Origin: an uncultured Pseudophaeobacter sp.
GTDB taxonomy: Bacteria > Pseudomonadota > Alphaproteobacteria > Rhodobacterales > Rhodobacteraceae
NCBI GenBank assembly: GCA_905479575.1
Contig: CAJQNB010000040.1
Span: 1 to 52,646 of the forward strand
Direction of reading: 5' to 3'
DNA length: 52,646 bases
Shown: piece after piece, positions 36,080-44,277 of the stretch
How positions within the stretch are numbered: position 1 is the stretch's first letter
How the letters are laid out: each line of letters opens with the position of its first letter
Program-made: the position numbers and the translations under genes
Notes under the pieces: generated by a model
The model's input: only the letters and a program-made list of their open reading frames with translations
Database searches by the model: none
What the model was told of the DNA's origin: nothing

Positions 36080-38008
36080 TTAAAGGCTCAGCCGGAGCTT
36101 TAGAAACCCATTTGGCGTCACCCCGCGGTCTTCAACCAGACCCTCGGGCAACTCAGCCAGGTAATTGCGCGCGACCGGCCCGGTATAGACGTCCACCCGT
36201 GTCTCTGGAAGCCGACTGAGCCGCCAGGGGTAGTCGGCCTGAGCCAGTGCATCTTTGGGCAGGCGTCCTGATACGTAATCGCAGATCGCATCGCGGATTT
36301 TGATCCGGGGCAGGTTCAGTTTCTCTGCCTCCTGCACCATTTTGAAGTTGCCGCCGCCACTGGCCCGGTAGCTGTTTGTCGCAACTGAAAACTGCTGCGT
36401 GCCGGTAACCGGTGCCCCGTTCCAGCGCAGATTTCGGATCCTGTGCGAATCCGGGTTGATCACCAGACCAGAAGACGAAAAACGCGGTGGCTGCGAGACA
36501 TCAATTTCGTACTCCACGCCAAATATCACATCAAAATTATGCCCAGCGCGCTCTAGGTTGATCAGCTCAGTGTCGCGGCTTTCCGGGGTGACCTGATTGA
36601 ACATGCCAGCAGACATTTCCAGCCAATCCCGCAGCTGATCCCCGGTGACGGTCACGCCCCAGATGGCATTGGGGAACACCTGCAAATCCACAACATTGCG
36701 CATGCAGAGATCCCCCGCCGCAATATCCGTGTAGTTTTCAGGCCCTGAGCGACCGCCAAATTTGCCCGGTGACACCGCCGACAAAAGCGGCAGATCCCCC
36801 GCCCGGGATCCGGCCAGCAAAGGGCGCATCGCAGCCATCTGCGCGCAGGCCGTCAGGGCCAGACCATGGTCCTGACCAAAGAAAATAAAATACGAATGCA
36901 GAGCGTCGGAACTATATCCAACCGGTTCTTTCATCCGGGCCTGGGTCTGCGCGTTCGCCTCTGCCAGGATCTCGACCAGGGCGGGGTCCTCCTCCACCAG
37001 AGGCGTCAGCCTGCCCCAGGCATCCCGGCGGGAAATCGGCAGGGCACTGGCCTGCCAGGTCTCCATCTGCCAGCCGTCAGGCCCATACCGCAGGTGCAGG
37101 TCGATCTGCCCCAGGTGGGAGCCATGTGCCCCGGGCATCACCACGGGTTTTGCAAAGGCATGTTCAGGGTCAGGCAAAACCAGGTGCGTATGGCCACCAA
37201 TCACCGCATCAATGCCAGCCGTGGCCACAATCGGACGCAGGGCGTTTTCCATATTCGGAACAGAAAGCTCCCCGCCAACCCCGGTGTGCGCCAAGGCAAC
37301 GACCAGATCACATCCCGCCGCCCGCAGCTCTGCGGCGCTGGCTGCGGCAGCCCGAACCATGTCTTGGACCTGAACCTCGCCTTCCAGCAAATCCGCATCC
37401 CAAATCATCGTCTGCGGAGGCAGCACCGACAGAATTCCGATCCGCAGACCTGGCGCCTCGGGCAGCGAGGCCAGATGCCGTTCGATAATCTTCGTTTTTA
37501 CAAAGGGAAGCGCACGACCGGGCGAAACCGCGGACATGTTGGAGCATACCACCGCACAAGGTGCATCTTTCAATACATCCTCAAGCACCGGCAGGCCAAA
37601 ATTGAAATCATGGTTGCCCAGCCCCAAGGCATCATAGTTCAATGCCGCAAAGGCTGACATCAAAGGATGCACGGCAGCGCTGCAGGGGGCGGAGCTTTCT
37701 GGGTCGAGCTTCAGGGCGGTTTCCCCAATCGGCGAGCCCTGCAAGGCGTCCCCGTTGTCCAGCAAGAGGCTCGCACCCCCCTGAGCCTGGACCTCGTTGC
37801 GGGCGTCCGAAATGAGACTGGCCAGGCGCGACAGGCCAACGCCCGGGTCCTCGCGGTCCGCGTAGTAATCTCGGCTGAGAAGGTTACAGTGCAGATCCGT
37901 TGTCGCAAGAATGCGCAACACGCCGGAGGCTTCTGATTTGGAAGAGGCCAAATCTGTCATTGTGCTGATATCACAGCTGTCACTGCTTGGTCCAATCTCT
38001 TGCTTCAC
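36080..38008 (-). CDS. cpdB: 2',3'-cyclic-nucleotide phosphodiesterase/3'-nucleotidase, CpdB-like
   Basis: The 642-residue protein has a metallophosphatase domain (TTDLH at 37-41, NGDALQG near 85, GNHDFNFG at 131-138, GGHTHL near 270) and a C-terminal 5'-nucleotidase domain. The family hydrolyses 2',3'-cyclic nucleotides and 3'-nucleotides. No signal peptide is evident: the N-terminus is polar up to residue 30. Export is therefore not supported, in contrast to enterobacterial CpdB. The GTG start at 38008 follows AAGGGGGG; an ATG at 37960 is an alternative. Confidence 0.9.
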   Translation of the reverse strand: MKQEIGPSSDSCDISTMTDLASSKSEASGVLRILATTDLHCNLLSRDYYADREDPGVGLSRLASLISDARNEVQAQGGASLLLDNGDALQGSPIGETALKLDPESSAPCSAAVHPLMSAFAALNYDALGLGNHDFNFGLPVLEDVLKDAPCAVVCSNMSAVSPGRALPFVKTKIIERHLASLPEAPGLRIGILSVLPPQTMIWDADLLEGEVQVQDMVRAAAASAAELRAAGCDLVVALAHTGVGGELSVPNMENALRPIVATAGIDAVIGGHTHLVLPDPEHAFAKPVVMPGAHGSHLGQIDLHLRYGPDGWQMETWQASALPISRRDAWGRLTPLVEEDPALVEILAEANAQTQARMKEPVGYSSDALHSYFIFFGQDHGLALTACAQMAAMRPLLAGSRAGDLPLLSAVSPGKFGGRSGPENYTDIAAGDLCMRNVVDLQVFPNAIWGVTVTGDQLRDWLEMSAGMFNQVTPESRDTELINLERAGHNFDVIFGVEYEIDVSQPPRFSSSGLVINPDSHRIRNLRWNGAPVTGTQQFSVATNSYRASGGGNFKMVQEAEKLNLPRIKIRDAICDYVSGRLPKDALAQADYPWRLSRLPETRVDVYTGPVARNYLAELPEGLVEDRGVTPNGFLKLRLSL

Positions 38009-38287
38009 CAGCCCCCCTTCTGAGAACCGCCACCCATTTGAAACAGCGTTTCACAAATTTGCAAAGCCTTCAAACACATCATCTTTAAGAAAAATTAACC
38101 AAGTTGCAGGGGAGCTAGCCCCAGCGCAACCAAAGTCAAGACAACACTCCGACAGCCCCTGAGGCGCAATAAATCAGAGATACTCTGGTATTTCGTGCGC
38201 CAAGGCGTCATCACTTTGGAGAAATGCGCCAGATCGCGGGATAGGCCCCCGTGTCTCTGGCATCACAGTCAATGCGGGGAGCGGTGG

Positions 38288-39274
38288 ATGAAACGAGCAG
38301 AACAGGTAACCTTTGGCGGTGGTGGCGGTTTGGATCGCAAAGCGCAGCTGCGAGAAGATCCCGCCGCACTGGAGACCGCCTGGGCCGCCCCGGAAACGCA
38401 GGTTCTGATGACTTGGCGCGGCAAGGTTCTCAGCCAGCGCTCTGACCCGGATCGCGGGCCGGATAGTCTGGCCTGGATTGCGTCCAGCCACCCCGTGGCC
38501 ATGGAACACCGCAGCGCGGCACTCTATCTTGGCGCCAGCCCTGACGGGGCAGAACGATTTGCCTGCGACCTTGGCGCCTGGCAGCCGGATGCCCTGGATG
38601 AAATGGCCCTGGCCAGTTTTGCCGATACCAGCGAACAACAGCACCCGGACCTGCCGGCAGGCTATGCCTTTGCCGAGCTGCGCCGCATCATGGCGCGCCT
38701 GTCGCCGCTGGAGGCAGAGCTGGCTGCCACCGCCAAGGCCCTGCTGTCCTGGCATCAGTCGCACCAGTTCTGTGCCCGCTGCGGCAGTCAAAGCCTGGTC
38801 ACGCAGGCCGGCTGGCAGCGCCAATGCCCCAGCTGCAAAGCGCTGCATTTCCCCCGCACCGACCCGGTTGTCATCATGCTGATCACCCATGGCGATGACG
38901 TCCTGATGGGGCGATCCCCTGGGTGGCCAGAGGGCATGTATTCGCTGCTGGCTGGCTTTGTGGAACCCGGAGAAACACTGGAGGCTGCCGTGCGGCGGGA
39001 AGTATTTGAAGAGACAGGCGTTTCTGTGGCTGAGGTTGGCTATCTCTCCAGTCAGCCCTGGCCCTTTCCCATGTCACTGATGTTTGGCTGCAGCGGTCGG
39101 GCCACCAGCCGCGACATCACCATCGACCCCAAGGAAATCGAAGATGCAATCTGGGTAAGTCGTCAGGATATGATGACTGTCTTTGCAGGAGAACACCCTG
39201 TCATCAAACCGGCGCGAAAAGGAGCAATTGCACATTTTCTTCTGGAAAACTGGCTTGCGGACACCTTGGATTAA
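38288..39274 (+). CDS. nudC: NAD(+)/NADH diphosphatase NudC
   Basis: The 328-residue Nudix enzyme has an N-terminal domain, a zinc ribbon (Cys162, 165, 180, 183), a Nudix box at 223-245 (GFVEPGE...REVFEETG) and the NudC signature SQPWPFP (255-261). It hydrolyses NADH and can remove NAD caps from RNA. The ATG at 38288 has GGGGAG six bases before it; longer in-frame starts lack this. All catalytic Glu residues are present. Confidence 0.94.
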   Translation: MKRAEQVTFGGGGGLDRKAQLREDPAALETAWAAPETQVLMTWRGKVLSQRSDPDRGPDSLAWIASSHPVAMEHRSAALYLGASPDGAERFACDLGAWQPDALDEMALASFADTSEQQHPDLPAGYAFAELRRIMARLSPLEAELAATAKALLSWHQSHQFCARCGSQSLVTQAGWQRQCPSCKALHFPRTDPVVIMLITHGDDVLMGRSPGWPEGMYSLLAGFVEPGETLEAAVRREVFEETGVSVAEVGYLSSQPWPFPMSLMFGCSGRATSRDITIDPKEIEDAIWVSRQDMMTVFAGEHPVIKPARKGAIAHFLLENWLADTLD

Positions 39275-39341
39275 GGAGATTATTCTATCACCAAATCCTA
39301 CACTACTCTCTAAGGGCTGACGACAGGTCAGGCGGCATATC

Positions 39342-39809
39342 ATGGAATTAACGAGTAAAGAGGACGTCGACACGCCTCTGGCTGAAGTCTTTGAAGCAAT
39401 TTCCGATTTTGCCAGCTTTGAACGGTCGGCAATCCGGCGCGGCATCGAGGTACAGCGGCTGAGCGATGACCCGACCCCTCAGGTTGGCATGGCTTGGGAT
39501 ATCCAGACCGAGTTTCGCGGCAAACCGCGTAAATTGCACCTGAAGCTTTCCAGCTATGAGCCCACAACCTTGATTGGGTTTGATGGCGAGAGCCCCAGCC
39601 TGTCAGGCAAGGGCCAGATTGAGCTCCTGGCGCTCTCTCCGCGGCGGACCCGTCTTTCGGTGAAGGTCAATCTGCAGGCCAAAACCCTGTCCGGGCGTCT
39701 GTTGTTGCAATCGCTCAAACTGGCGCGCTCCAAGATCAACACCCGTTTCAAGCAACGTGTGGCAGAGTTTGCCAGCCTGACCGAAGACCGGGCAAACCGC
39801 AGCGCCTGA
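39342..39809 (+). CDS. SRPBCC-family protein
   Basis: The 155-residue protein shows the START/Bet v1 pattern: an N-terminal strand, then DVDTPLAEVFEAISDFASFE, beta strands with GMAWDIQTEFRGKPR, and a long C-terminal helix. Such proteins bind hydrophobic ligands or act in lipid or polyketide handling. No partner is obvious. It is on the same strand as nudC, 67 bases downstream. Confidence 0.8.
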   Translation: MELTSKEDVDTPLAEVFEAISDFASFERSAIRRGIEVQRLSDDPTPQVGMAWDIQTEFRGKPRKLHLKLSSYEPTTLIGFDGESPSLSGKGQIELLALSPRRTRLSVKVNLQAKTLSGRLLLQSLKLARSKINTRFKQRVAEFASLTEDRANRSA

Positions 39810-39958
39810 TCCCGGTCGCAGCCTGCCAGACAGTGTCCCCTGACCAGCAGCAGGCCAGCCTATGCCTGCACCTGCGTGCTTGCTTCTGCTGGCTGGTTTC
39901 TGTGTGTCAGTTTCTGTGTGCCGATATCGGCCGTCCTGACCAGGCGCTCAATTCGTGA

Positions 39959-39987
39959 TTGACGACTCATATCTGTCAGCGATAGCG
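39959..39987 (+). promoter_or_regulatory. Promoter of the second cobalamin riboswitch
   Basis: TTGACG (39959-39964) and GATAGC/ATAGCG (from 39981) are 16-17 bases apart. This puts the start near 39994, at riboswitch helix P1, just as for the first riboswitch. Confidence 0.5.
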
Positions 39988-39994
39988 ATTGGGG

Positions 39995-40196
39995 GATGGT
40001 TTCTGCGATGCATAACCTTGTGTCCAGGATGAAAAGGGAACGCGGTGCGGCCAGGCTTTTGCAGCCCTGCCAACTCCGCGACTGCCCCCGCAACTGTAAG
40101 CGGTGAGCGCTTCGGGTGAACCACTGGTACAGGGATGCAATCCCGGCCGGGAAGGACCGAAACCGTATCGACCCGCAAGTCAGGAGACCTGCCATC
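39995..40196 (+). promoter_or_regulatory. Cobalamin riboswitch 2
   Basis: It has the same hallmarks as the first: P1 GATGG (39995) / CCATC (40192), AAAAGGGAACGCGGTG, the B12 box GACTGCCCCCGCAACTG (40080-40096) and GCAAGTCAGGAGACCTGCC. A GGGGAGTCC hairpin at 40216-40228 and a 7-bp inverted repeat (40237-40243 with 40268-40274) follow before the gene. The single downstream gene encodes a small Cys-rich protein. Confidence 0.95.
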
Positions 40197-40236
40197 ACCA
40201 ATGTAACTCGAAACTGGACGGGGAGTCCGGGCGGGT

Positions 40237-40274
40237 GCATGAGGTGGTTGCGGGTAACGCCCCCGGTCTCATGC
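40237..40274 (+). repeat. Inverted repeat in the expression platform of riboswitch 2
   Basis: GCATGAG and CTCATGC match exactly with a GC-rich spacer that can itself pair. No T run follows, so a classic terminator is unlikely. It may be an alternative structure that gates the ribosome binding site at 40305. Confidence 0.55.
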
Positions 40275-40316
40275 CTGCGCCTGTCAATTTCCCCGCCAGC
40301 GCGCGGAGGGCGCATC

Positions 40317-40742
40317 ATGACACCGATGGACCAGACAACGACCAAAGAAACACATCACTTTTCCCAAAGCATCTGTATGCACCTGGGCAAGCCCTGCCCG
40401 GCCCTAAGCCGCATGCTCACAGCGCTTGCCGGGGCGCTGGATAAGGCCCGCCCGGTGACATCCGCCGAATTTGAGCTCTGCGGAGACAGTCTGCTGGATG
40501 GCTGCGCCCGTCATTGCCCAGCCCGGTTCATTGCCAGCCATGACCGCATTCGGGTGTTTTGTGACGTCAGCGAAGCAGCTGATACAGCAACCCTGGATCT
40601 GTTTGCTGATACCCTGTTCCAACCAGACAGCCGGGCGTTTTCCACCACCAAACTGCATCAGCCCCCCTGTGCCATGGGTGAGGCCCTGCCAAAACCCCTG
40701 CCTCAACAGACCGCAGCGCAAACCGTCTACCCTGCCCTGTAG
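40317..40742 (+). CDS. Cobalamin-regulated Cys-rich protein of unknown function
   Basis: The 141-residue protein (GGAGG 7 bases before the ATG) has Cys at 20, 27, 55, 63, 67, 82 and 118. The spacing Cys20-x6-Cys27-x35-Cys63-x3-Cys67 is close to thioredoxin-like 2Fe-2S ferredoxins. A hand alignment with the DUF1636 protein at 32569 matches the N-terminal Cys region, the Cys-x3-Cys pair and the FA-x3-L segment that follows. I infer a diverged paralogue. It is alone behind a cobalamin riboswitch, so it is made when B12 is scarce. No signal peptide is seen. It is not a recognised family to me. Confidence 0.8.
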   Translation: MTPMDQTTTKETHHFSQSICMHLGKPCPALSRMLTALAGALDKARPVTSAEFELCGDSLLDGCARHCPARFIASHDRIRVFCDVSEAADTATLDLFADTLFQPDSRAFSTTKLHQPPCAMGEALPKPLPQQTAAQTVYPAL

Positions 40743-40784
40743 CCCCGGCATCGTCGAAGCCTTTAAGGAGGGCGTCTCGCCCTC

Positions 40785-41330
40785 CTATTTGTTTCTGGCT
40801 TTCCGTGTCCCGGCGCGTTTTGCAGCGGCCAGCGCCCAGGTCATCTGCTCCTCGGTCTCGACCGCGCAGGCGCGCACAGCACGCAGTCGGCGCAGGGCCT
40901 TATCGGGGTATTCCCCGGCCTCGATCATCAGGCGTAACACCACCATACCAGAGCGCCCGCAGCCGCCCTTGCAATGCACCAACACCCGGCCGCCGCCGCG
41001 CAGCGCCTGCAACGCCAGCGCGCTGACCTCGGGCCATTGCGCCAGCATAGCCTTGGTCGGAGCAGAGAAATCCGGCAAGGGCAGGTGGATCCAACGCGAC
41101 CCCATGGCCTGAAAATCCTGCCCCAAAGGCGCGGCACCCGCACCCACATGTTCGACTTCGGTTGTCATCGAGATCACCAGCCCTGGCTGCCAATCATGCA
41201 GGTGATCCATGTCCCCCCTATAGTCGCCGCCGCTGCCCGGCAGCGGGCACAGCGCCAGAATGCCATCCGCCACGCTCAAGGCATGCAGGGTCAGGGATCG
41301 CACGGATTGGTCAGTGCGATGATCATCCAT
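40785..41330 (-). CDS. Protein tyrosine/dual-specificity phosphatase-like protein
   Basis: The 181-residue protein contains the phosphatase loop HCKGGCGRSG (Cys120-x5-Arg126) and an upstream Asp87 in LPLPDFSAP that is placed as the general acid. It resembles cyclin-dependent kinase inhibitor 3/dual-specificity phosphatases. The ATG at 41330 follows AAAGGGGG. It is convergent with the Cys-rich gene and divergent from dnaX. The substrate is unknown. Confidence 0.87.
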   Translation of the reverse strand: MDDHRTDQSVRSLTLHALSVADGILALCPLPGSGGDYRGDMDHLHDWQPGLVISMTTEVEHVGAGAAPLGQDFQAMGSRWIHLPLPDFSAPTKAMLAQWPEVSALALQALRGGGRVLVHCKGGCGRSGMVVLRLMIEAGEYPDKALRRLRAVRACAVETEEQMTWALAAAKRAGTRKARNK

Positions 41331-41676
41331 GCAGCCCCCTTTCCCACTGGTAAGCAACGCAGGTAAGCGGTCCCAAGCGGCGCCTGCGAAACCCGGTATT
41401 TTCAAACAACCCGGTGTTTTTAGACATTGGCATACTCATACTGAAACATCCCAGGAAGCACGGGCCCAGAACCCTGATCAAAAATACTGGTTGAAAACAG
41501 GGGCCACAAAATCCGCAAAATCGCCGCCACACGGGCGCGCACCCAGTGCCAAATCCGGCACCGCCCCCAAAGTCTGACCCGTGGAGCCCCAGTTGGTCAA
41601 CAGCGGTGGACGAAGCCCGCCAGCCCGCGTACCTTGCGCGGACGCGATCCCGCCTTCCGAATCCGGCAAGAGACCC
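41331..41676. other. Gene-free interval before dnaX
   Basis: About 346 bases between divergent genes. It must hold the dnaX promoter, but I see no clear consensus. A short GTGCC/GGCAC dyad lies near 41548-41563. No RNA gene was recognised. Confidence 0.4.
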
Positions 41677-43527
41677 ATGAACGACAGCACAAGCGACAGC
41701 AGCCAGCCCCAGTATCAAGTCCTGGCGCGGAAATACCGCCCCGAGACATTTGCCGATCTGGTGGGTCAGGACGCCATGGTCAGGACGCTGAAAAATGCGT
41801 TTGAAACCAATCGTATCGCCCAAGCCTTTATCATGACCGGCATTCGCGGCACCGGGAAAACAACCACGGCACGGATCATCGCCAAGGGGATGAACTGCAT
41901 CGGCCCTGATGGCAACGGTCAGCCCACCACCGAGCCTTGCGGGGTCTGCGAACATTGCACCGCCATCATGGAAGGCCGTCATGTTGATGTGATGGAGATG
42001 GATGCCGCCAGCCGCACTGGCGTCGGCGACATTCGTGAGATCATCGATTCGGTCCAATATCGCGCCGCATCGGCCCGCTATAAGATCTATATCATCGATG
42101 AGGTGCACATGCTCTCCACCAGCGCCTTTAATGCGCTGTTGAAAACACTGGAAGAGCCGCCCGCCCACGTCAAATTCATCTTTGCCACCACCGAGATCCG
42201 CAAGGTGCCGGTGACCGTGCTGTCGCGCTGCCAGCGCTATGATCTGCGCCGGATTGAACCGGAAGTGATGATCGCCCTGATGCGCAAGATCGCCACCGCT
42301 GAGAACGCCGAGATCAACGAGGATGCCCTGGCCCTGATCACCCGCGCCGCCGAAGGTTCGGTACGCGATGCCACCTCGCTGCTGGATCAGGCCATTTCCC
42401 ATGGCGCCGGCGAAACCACCGCCGATCAGGTGCGCGCCATGCTGGGGCTGGCCGATCGGGGGCGGGTGCTGGATCTGATGGACATGATCCTGCGCGGCGA
42501 TGCCGCCGGTGCCCTGACAGAGCTGGGCGCGCAATATGCCGAAGGCGCTGATCCCCTGGCGGTCCTGCGCGATCTGGCCGAGATCACCCACTGGGTCTCA
42601 GTGGTGAAAATCACCCCTGACGCGGCAGAAGACCCCACCGTCAGCCCGGATGAACGCGCCCGTGGCCAGCACATGGCTGAGGCCCTGGCGATGCGGGTTC
42701 TGACCCGGATGTGGCAGATGCTGCTGAAAGCACTGGAAGAAGTCGCCGCTGCACCAAATGCGATGATGGCGGCTGAAATGGCGGTGATCCGCCTCACACA
42801 TGTGGCCGACCTGCCCAGCCCGGAAGAGCTGATCCGCAAATTGCAGGACACGCCTCCGCCGCCCCCTAACGGCGGCGGCCCCGGCGGTGGAATGGCGACG
42901 ACTGGCTATGGCACAGGCGGCTCTGGCATAGGCAGCTCTGGCCCCATGCAGGGCATGGGTGCGCCTGCGGCGGGCGGCGGCGCTCCTGAAGGAGCGCCCA
43001 TGGCATCCGGTGGCGCGCCTCACGGCGCGCCGGTTGCGCAGGGTGGCAACGGCACCGCAACAGCGCTGGCGCCAGAGACCCTTCAGGCCCTCGCCCGCTA
43101 CCCAAGTTTTGAGCATGTGGTCGATCTGATCCGCCAGCGCCGCGACGGGTTGTTGCTGGAATATGTAAAAACCTATCTGCGTCTGGTTTCCTATCAGCCC
43201 GGGCGCATTGCCATCCAGCCAACGGCGGACGCCCCCAAGGACCTTGCCGCCAGACTGGGGCAACAGCTGCAAAACTGGACCCAGGCCCGCTGGATCATCT
43301 CGCTGGAAAATGACGGCGGTGGCGACACCATCACCGAACTAGAGAACGCCGCTGAAAACGCCCTGCGCGCCAAGGCCAGCGAACACCCGCTGGTACAGGC
43401 CGTGCTGGAGAGCTTTCCCAAGGCAAAGATCACCCGCATCCGCACCGCACAAGAACTGGCCGCCGAAGTCGAAGCCGAGGCCCTGCCAGAGGTGGAAGAC
43501 GAATGGGATCCCTTTGAAGAGGACTAA
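41677..43527 (+). CDS. dnaX: DNA polymerase III subunit gamma/tau
   Basis: This 616-residue clamp-loader ATPase subunit has Walker A GIRGTGKTT (55-63), zinc Cys74, 88, 91, 94, Walker B with DEVH (141-144), and the sensor region TTEIRKVPVTVLSRC. A long Gly/Pro/Ala linker (about 390-460) separates the ATPase from the tau-type C-terminal domain. The ATG at 41677 gives the usual start; an in-frame GTG at 41581 would add 32 residues. No obvious frameshift signal was seen. Confidence 0.95.
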   Translation: MNDSTSDSSQPQYQVLARKYRPETFADLVGQDAMVRTLKNAFETNRIAQAFIMTGIRGTGKTTTARIIAKGMNCIGPDGNGQPTTEPCGVCEHCTAIMEGRHVDVMEMDAASRTGVGDIREIIDSVQYRAASARYKIYIIDEVHMLSTSAFNALLKTLEEPPAHVKFIFATTEIRKVPVTVLSRCQRYDLRRIEPEVMIALMRKIATAENAEINEDALALITRAAEGSVRDATSLLDQAISHGAGETTADQVRAMLGLADRGRVLDLMDMILRGDAAGALTELGAQYAEGADPLAVLRDLAEITHWVSVVKITPDAAEDPTVSPDERARGQHMAEALAMRVLTRMWQMLLKALEEVAAAPNAMMAAEMAVIRLTHVADLPSPEELIRKLQDTPPPPPNGGGPGGGMATTGYGTGGSGIGSSGPMQGMGAPAAGGGAPEGAPMASGGAPHGAPVAQGGNGTATALAPETLQALARYPSFEHVVDLIRQRRDGLLLEYVKTYLRLVSYQPGRIAIQPTADAPKDLAARLGQQLQNWTQARWIISLENDGGGDTITELENAAENALRAKASEHPLVQAVLESFPKAKITRIRTAQELAAEVEAEALPEVEDEWDPFEED

Positions 43528-43577
43528 CCCTGTGCTGCACTGTTCTGTTCTGGCCGGCCCCGTTGCTGCAGGGCCAA

Positions 43578-43598
43578 GAGGTTGCCGATGGCAACCTC
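43578..43598. repeat. Hairpin between convergent dnaX and hydrolase gene
   Basis: GAGGTTGCC / GGCAACCTC is a perfect 9-bp hairpin with a GAT loop, 51 bases after dnaX and 51 bases before the stop of the convergent gene. It lacks a T run on either strand, so it is only terminator-like. Confidence 0.6.
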
Positions 43599-43648
43599 CT
43601 GCCTGCGTAGTCTAGCTTCCGAAGGGTGGATCGCAGCGCGTCAGGCTA

Positions 43649-44197
43649 TCAGGCCTTCAGAACCTCAGCGGTTGAAACAATCCGCGCATAGCTCATGGCG
43701 AGAGGCGCCATAAAGGCCGCATGGACCTGCTGGGCGCTTAGCTCAACACCGCCAAACACCATGGCCCGCGCGGCGCAGGCATCTTCTGCCACAGTAACGT
43801 CAAAGCCAAGATCACTCGCTGCCCGCGCTGTCGCATCAATGCACATCTGGCTCATGGCGCCACAAAGGGTCAACGCCTCAATCCCGGCCTCTTGCAATAG
43901 ATCCAACAGGCCCGTGTCGACAAAGCTATTGGGCCGCGCCTTGGTCAAAACCGGCTCACCTGTGGTGGGGGTAACGGCGCTATGGATGTCAGCCCCGTGG
44001 CTGCCCGCACGAAAGAACGGCGCCTCGGGCGACGGGTTTTCATGGCGGATATGCACCACCATCTGACCAGCCTCACGGGCCGAGGCAAGCAGAGAGGCGG
44101 CCTTTTCCGCCGCCTGCTCCATCCCATGCAGCGCCCAGTCGCCAGCTGGGAAGTAATCGTTCTGAATATCCACCAACAGTAATGCAGTCTTGCTCAT
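43649..44197 (-). CDS. Isochorismatase-like cysteine hydrolase
   Basis: The 182-residue protein has the family triad Asp10 (LLVDIQNDY), Lys86 (LTKARPNSF) and Cys119 (GAMSQMCID). These enzymes hydrolyse amides or ureides such as nicotinamide; the substrate is open. The ATG at 44197 has an AAGGAGG ribosome binding site. An AraC/GlxA-type regulator is divergent from it across 80 bases and probably controls it. Confidence 0.9.
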   Translation of the reverse strand: MSKTALLLVDIQNDYFPAGDWALHGMEQAAEKAASLLASAREAGQMVVHIRHENPSPEAPFFRAGSHGADIHSAVTPTTGEPVLTKARPNSFVDTGLLDLLQEAGIEALTLCGAMSQMCIDATARAASDLGFDVTVAEDACAARAMVFGGVELSAQQVHAAFMAPLAMSYARIVSTAEVLKA

Positions 44198-44240
44198 CTT
44201 GAGCCTCCTTTTGATATCATGACCTTTGTAATGCCCGGGC

Positions 44241-44270
44241 TTGACTGCAAAACACATTGGCGCGTACGAC
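44241..44270 (+). promoter_or_regulatory. Putative promoter of the AraC-type gene
   Basis: TTGACT (44241-44246) and TACGAC (44265-44270) lie 18 bases apart. The predicted start is within a base or two of the ATG at 44278, which has no ribosome binding site. This would give a leaderless message. Confidence 0.4.
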
Positions 44271-44277
44271 AATATAT

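Noticed and set aside
39890..39930. Short direct repeat GTTTCTGTGTG and a GCCGATATCGGC palindrome before riboswitch 2
   Set aside because: They are too short and isolated to assign a role; the promoter lies downstream of them.
41323..42591. A long minus-strand open frame overlapping dnaX and the phosphatase gene
   Set aside because: Both overlapped genes are conserved, and the frame has Gly/His shadow composition.
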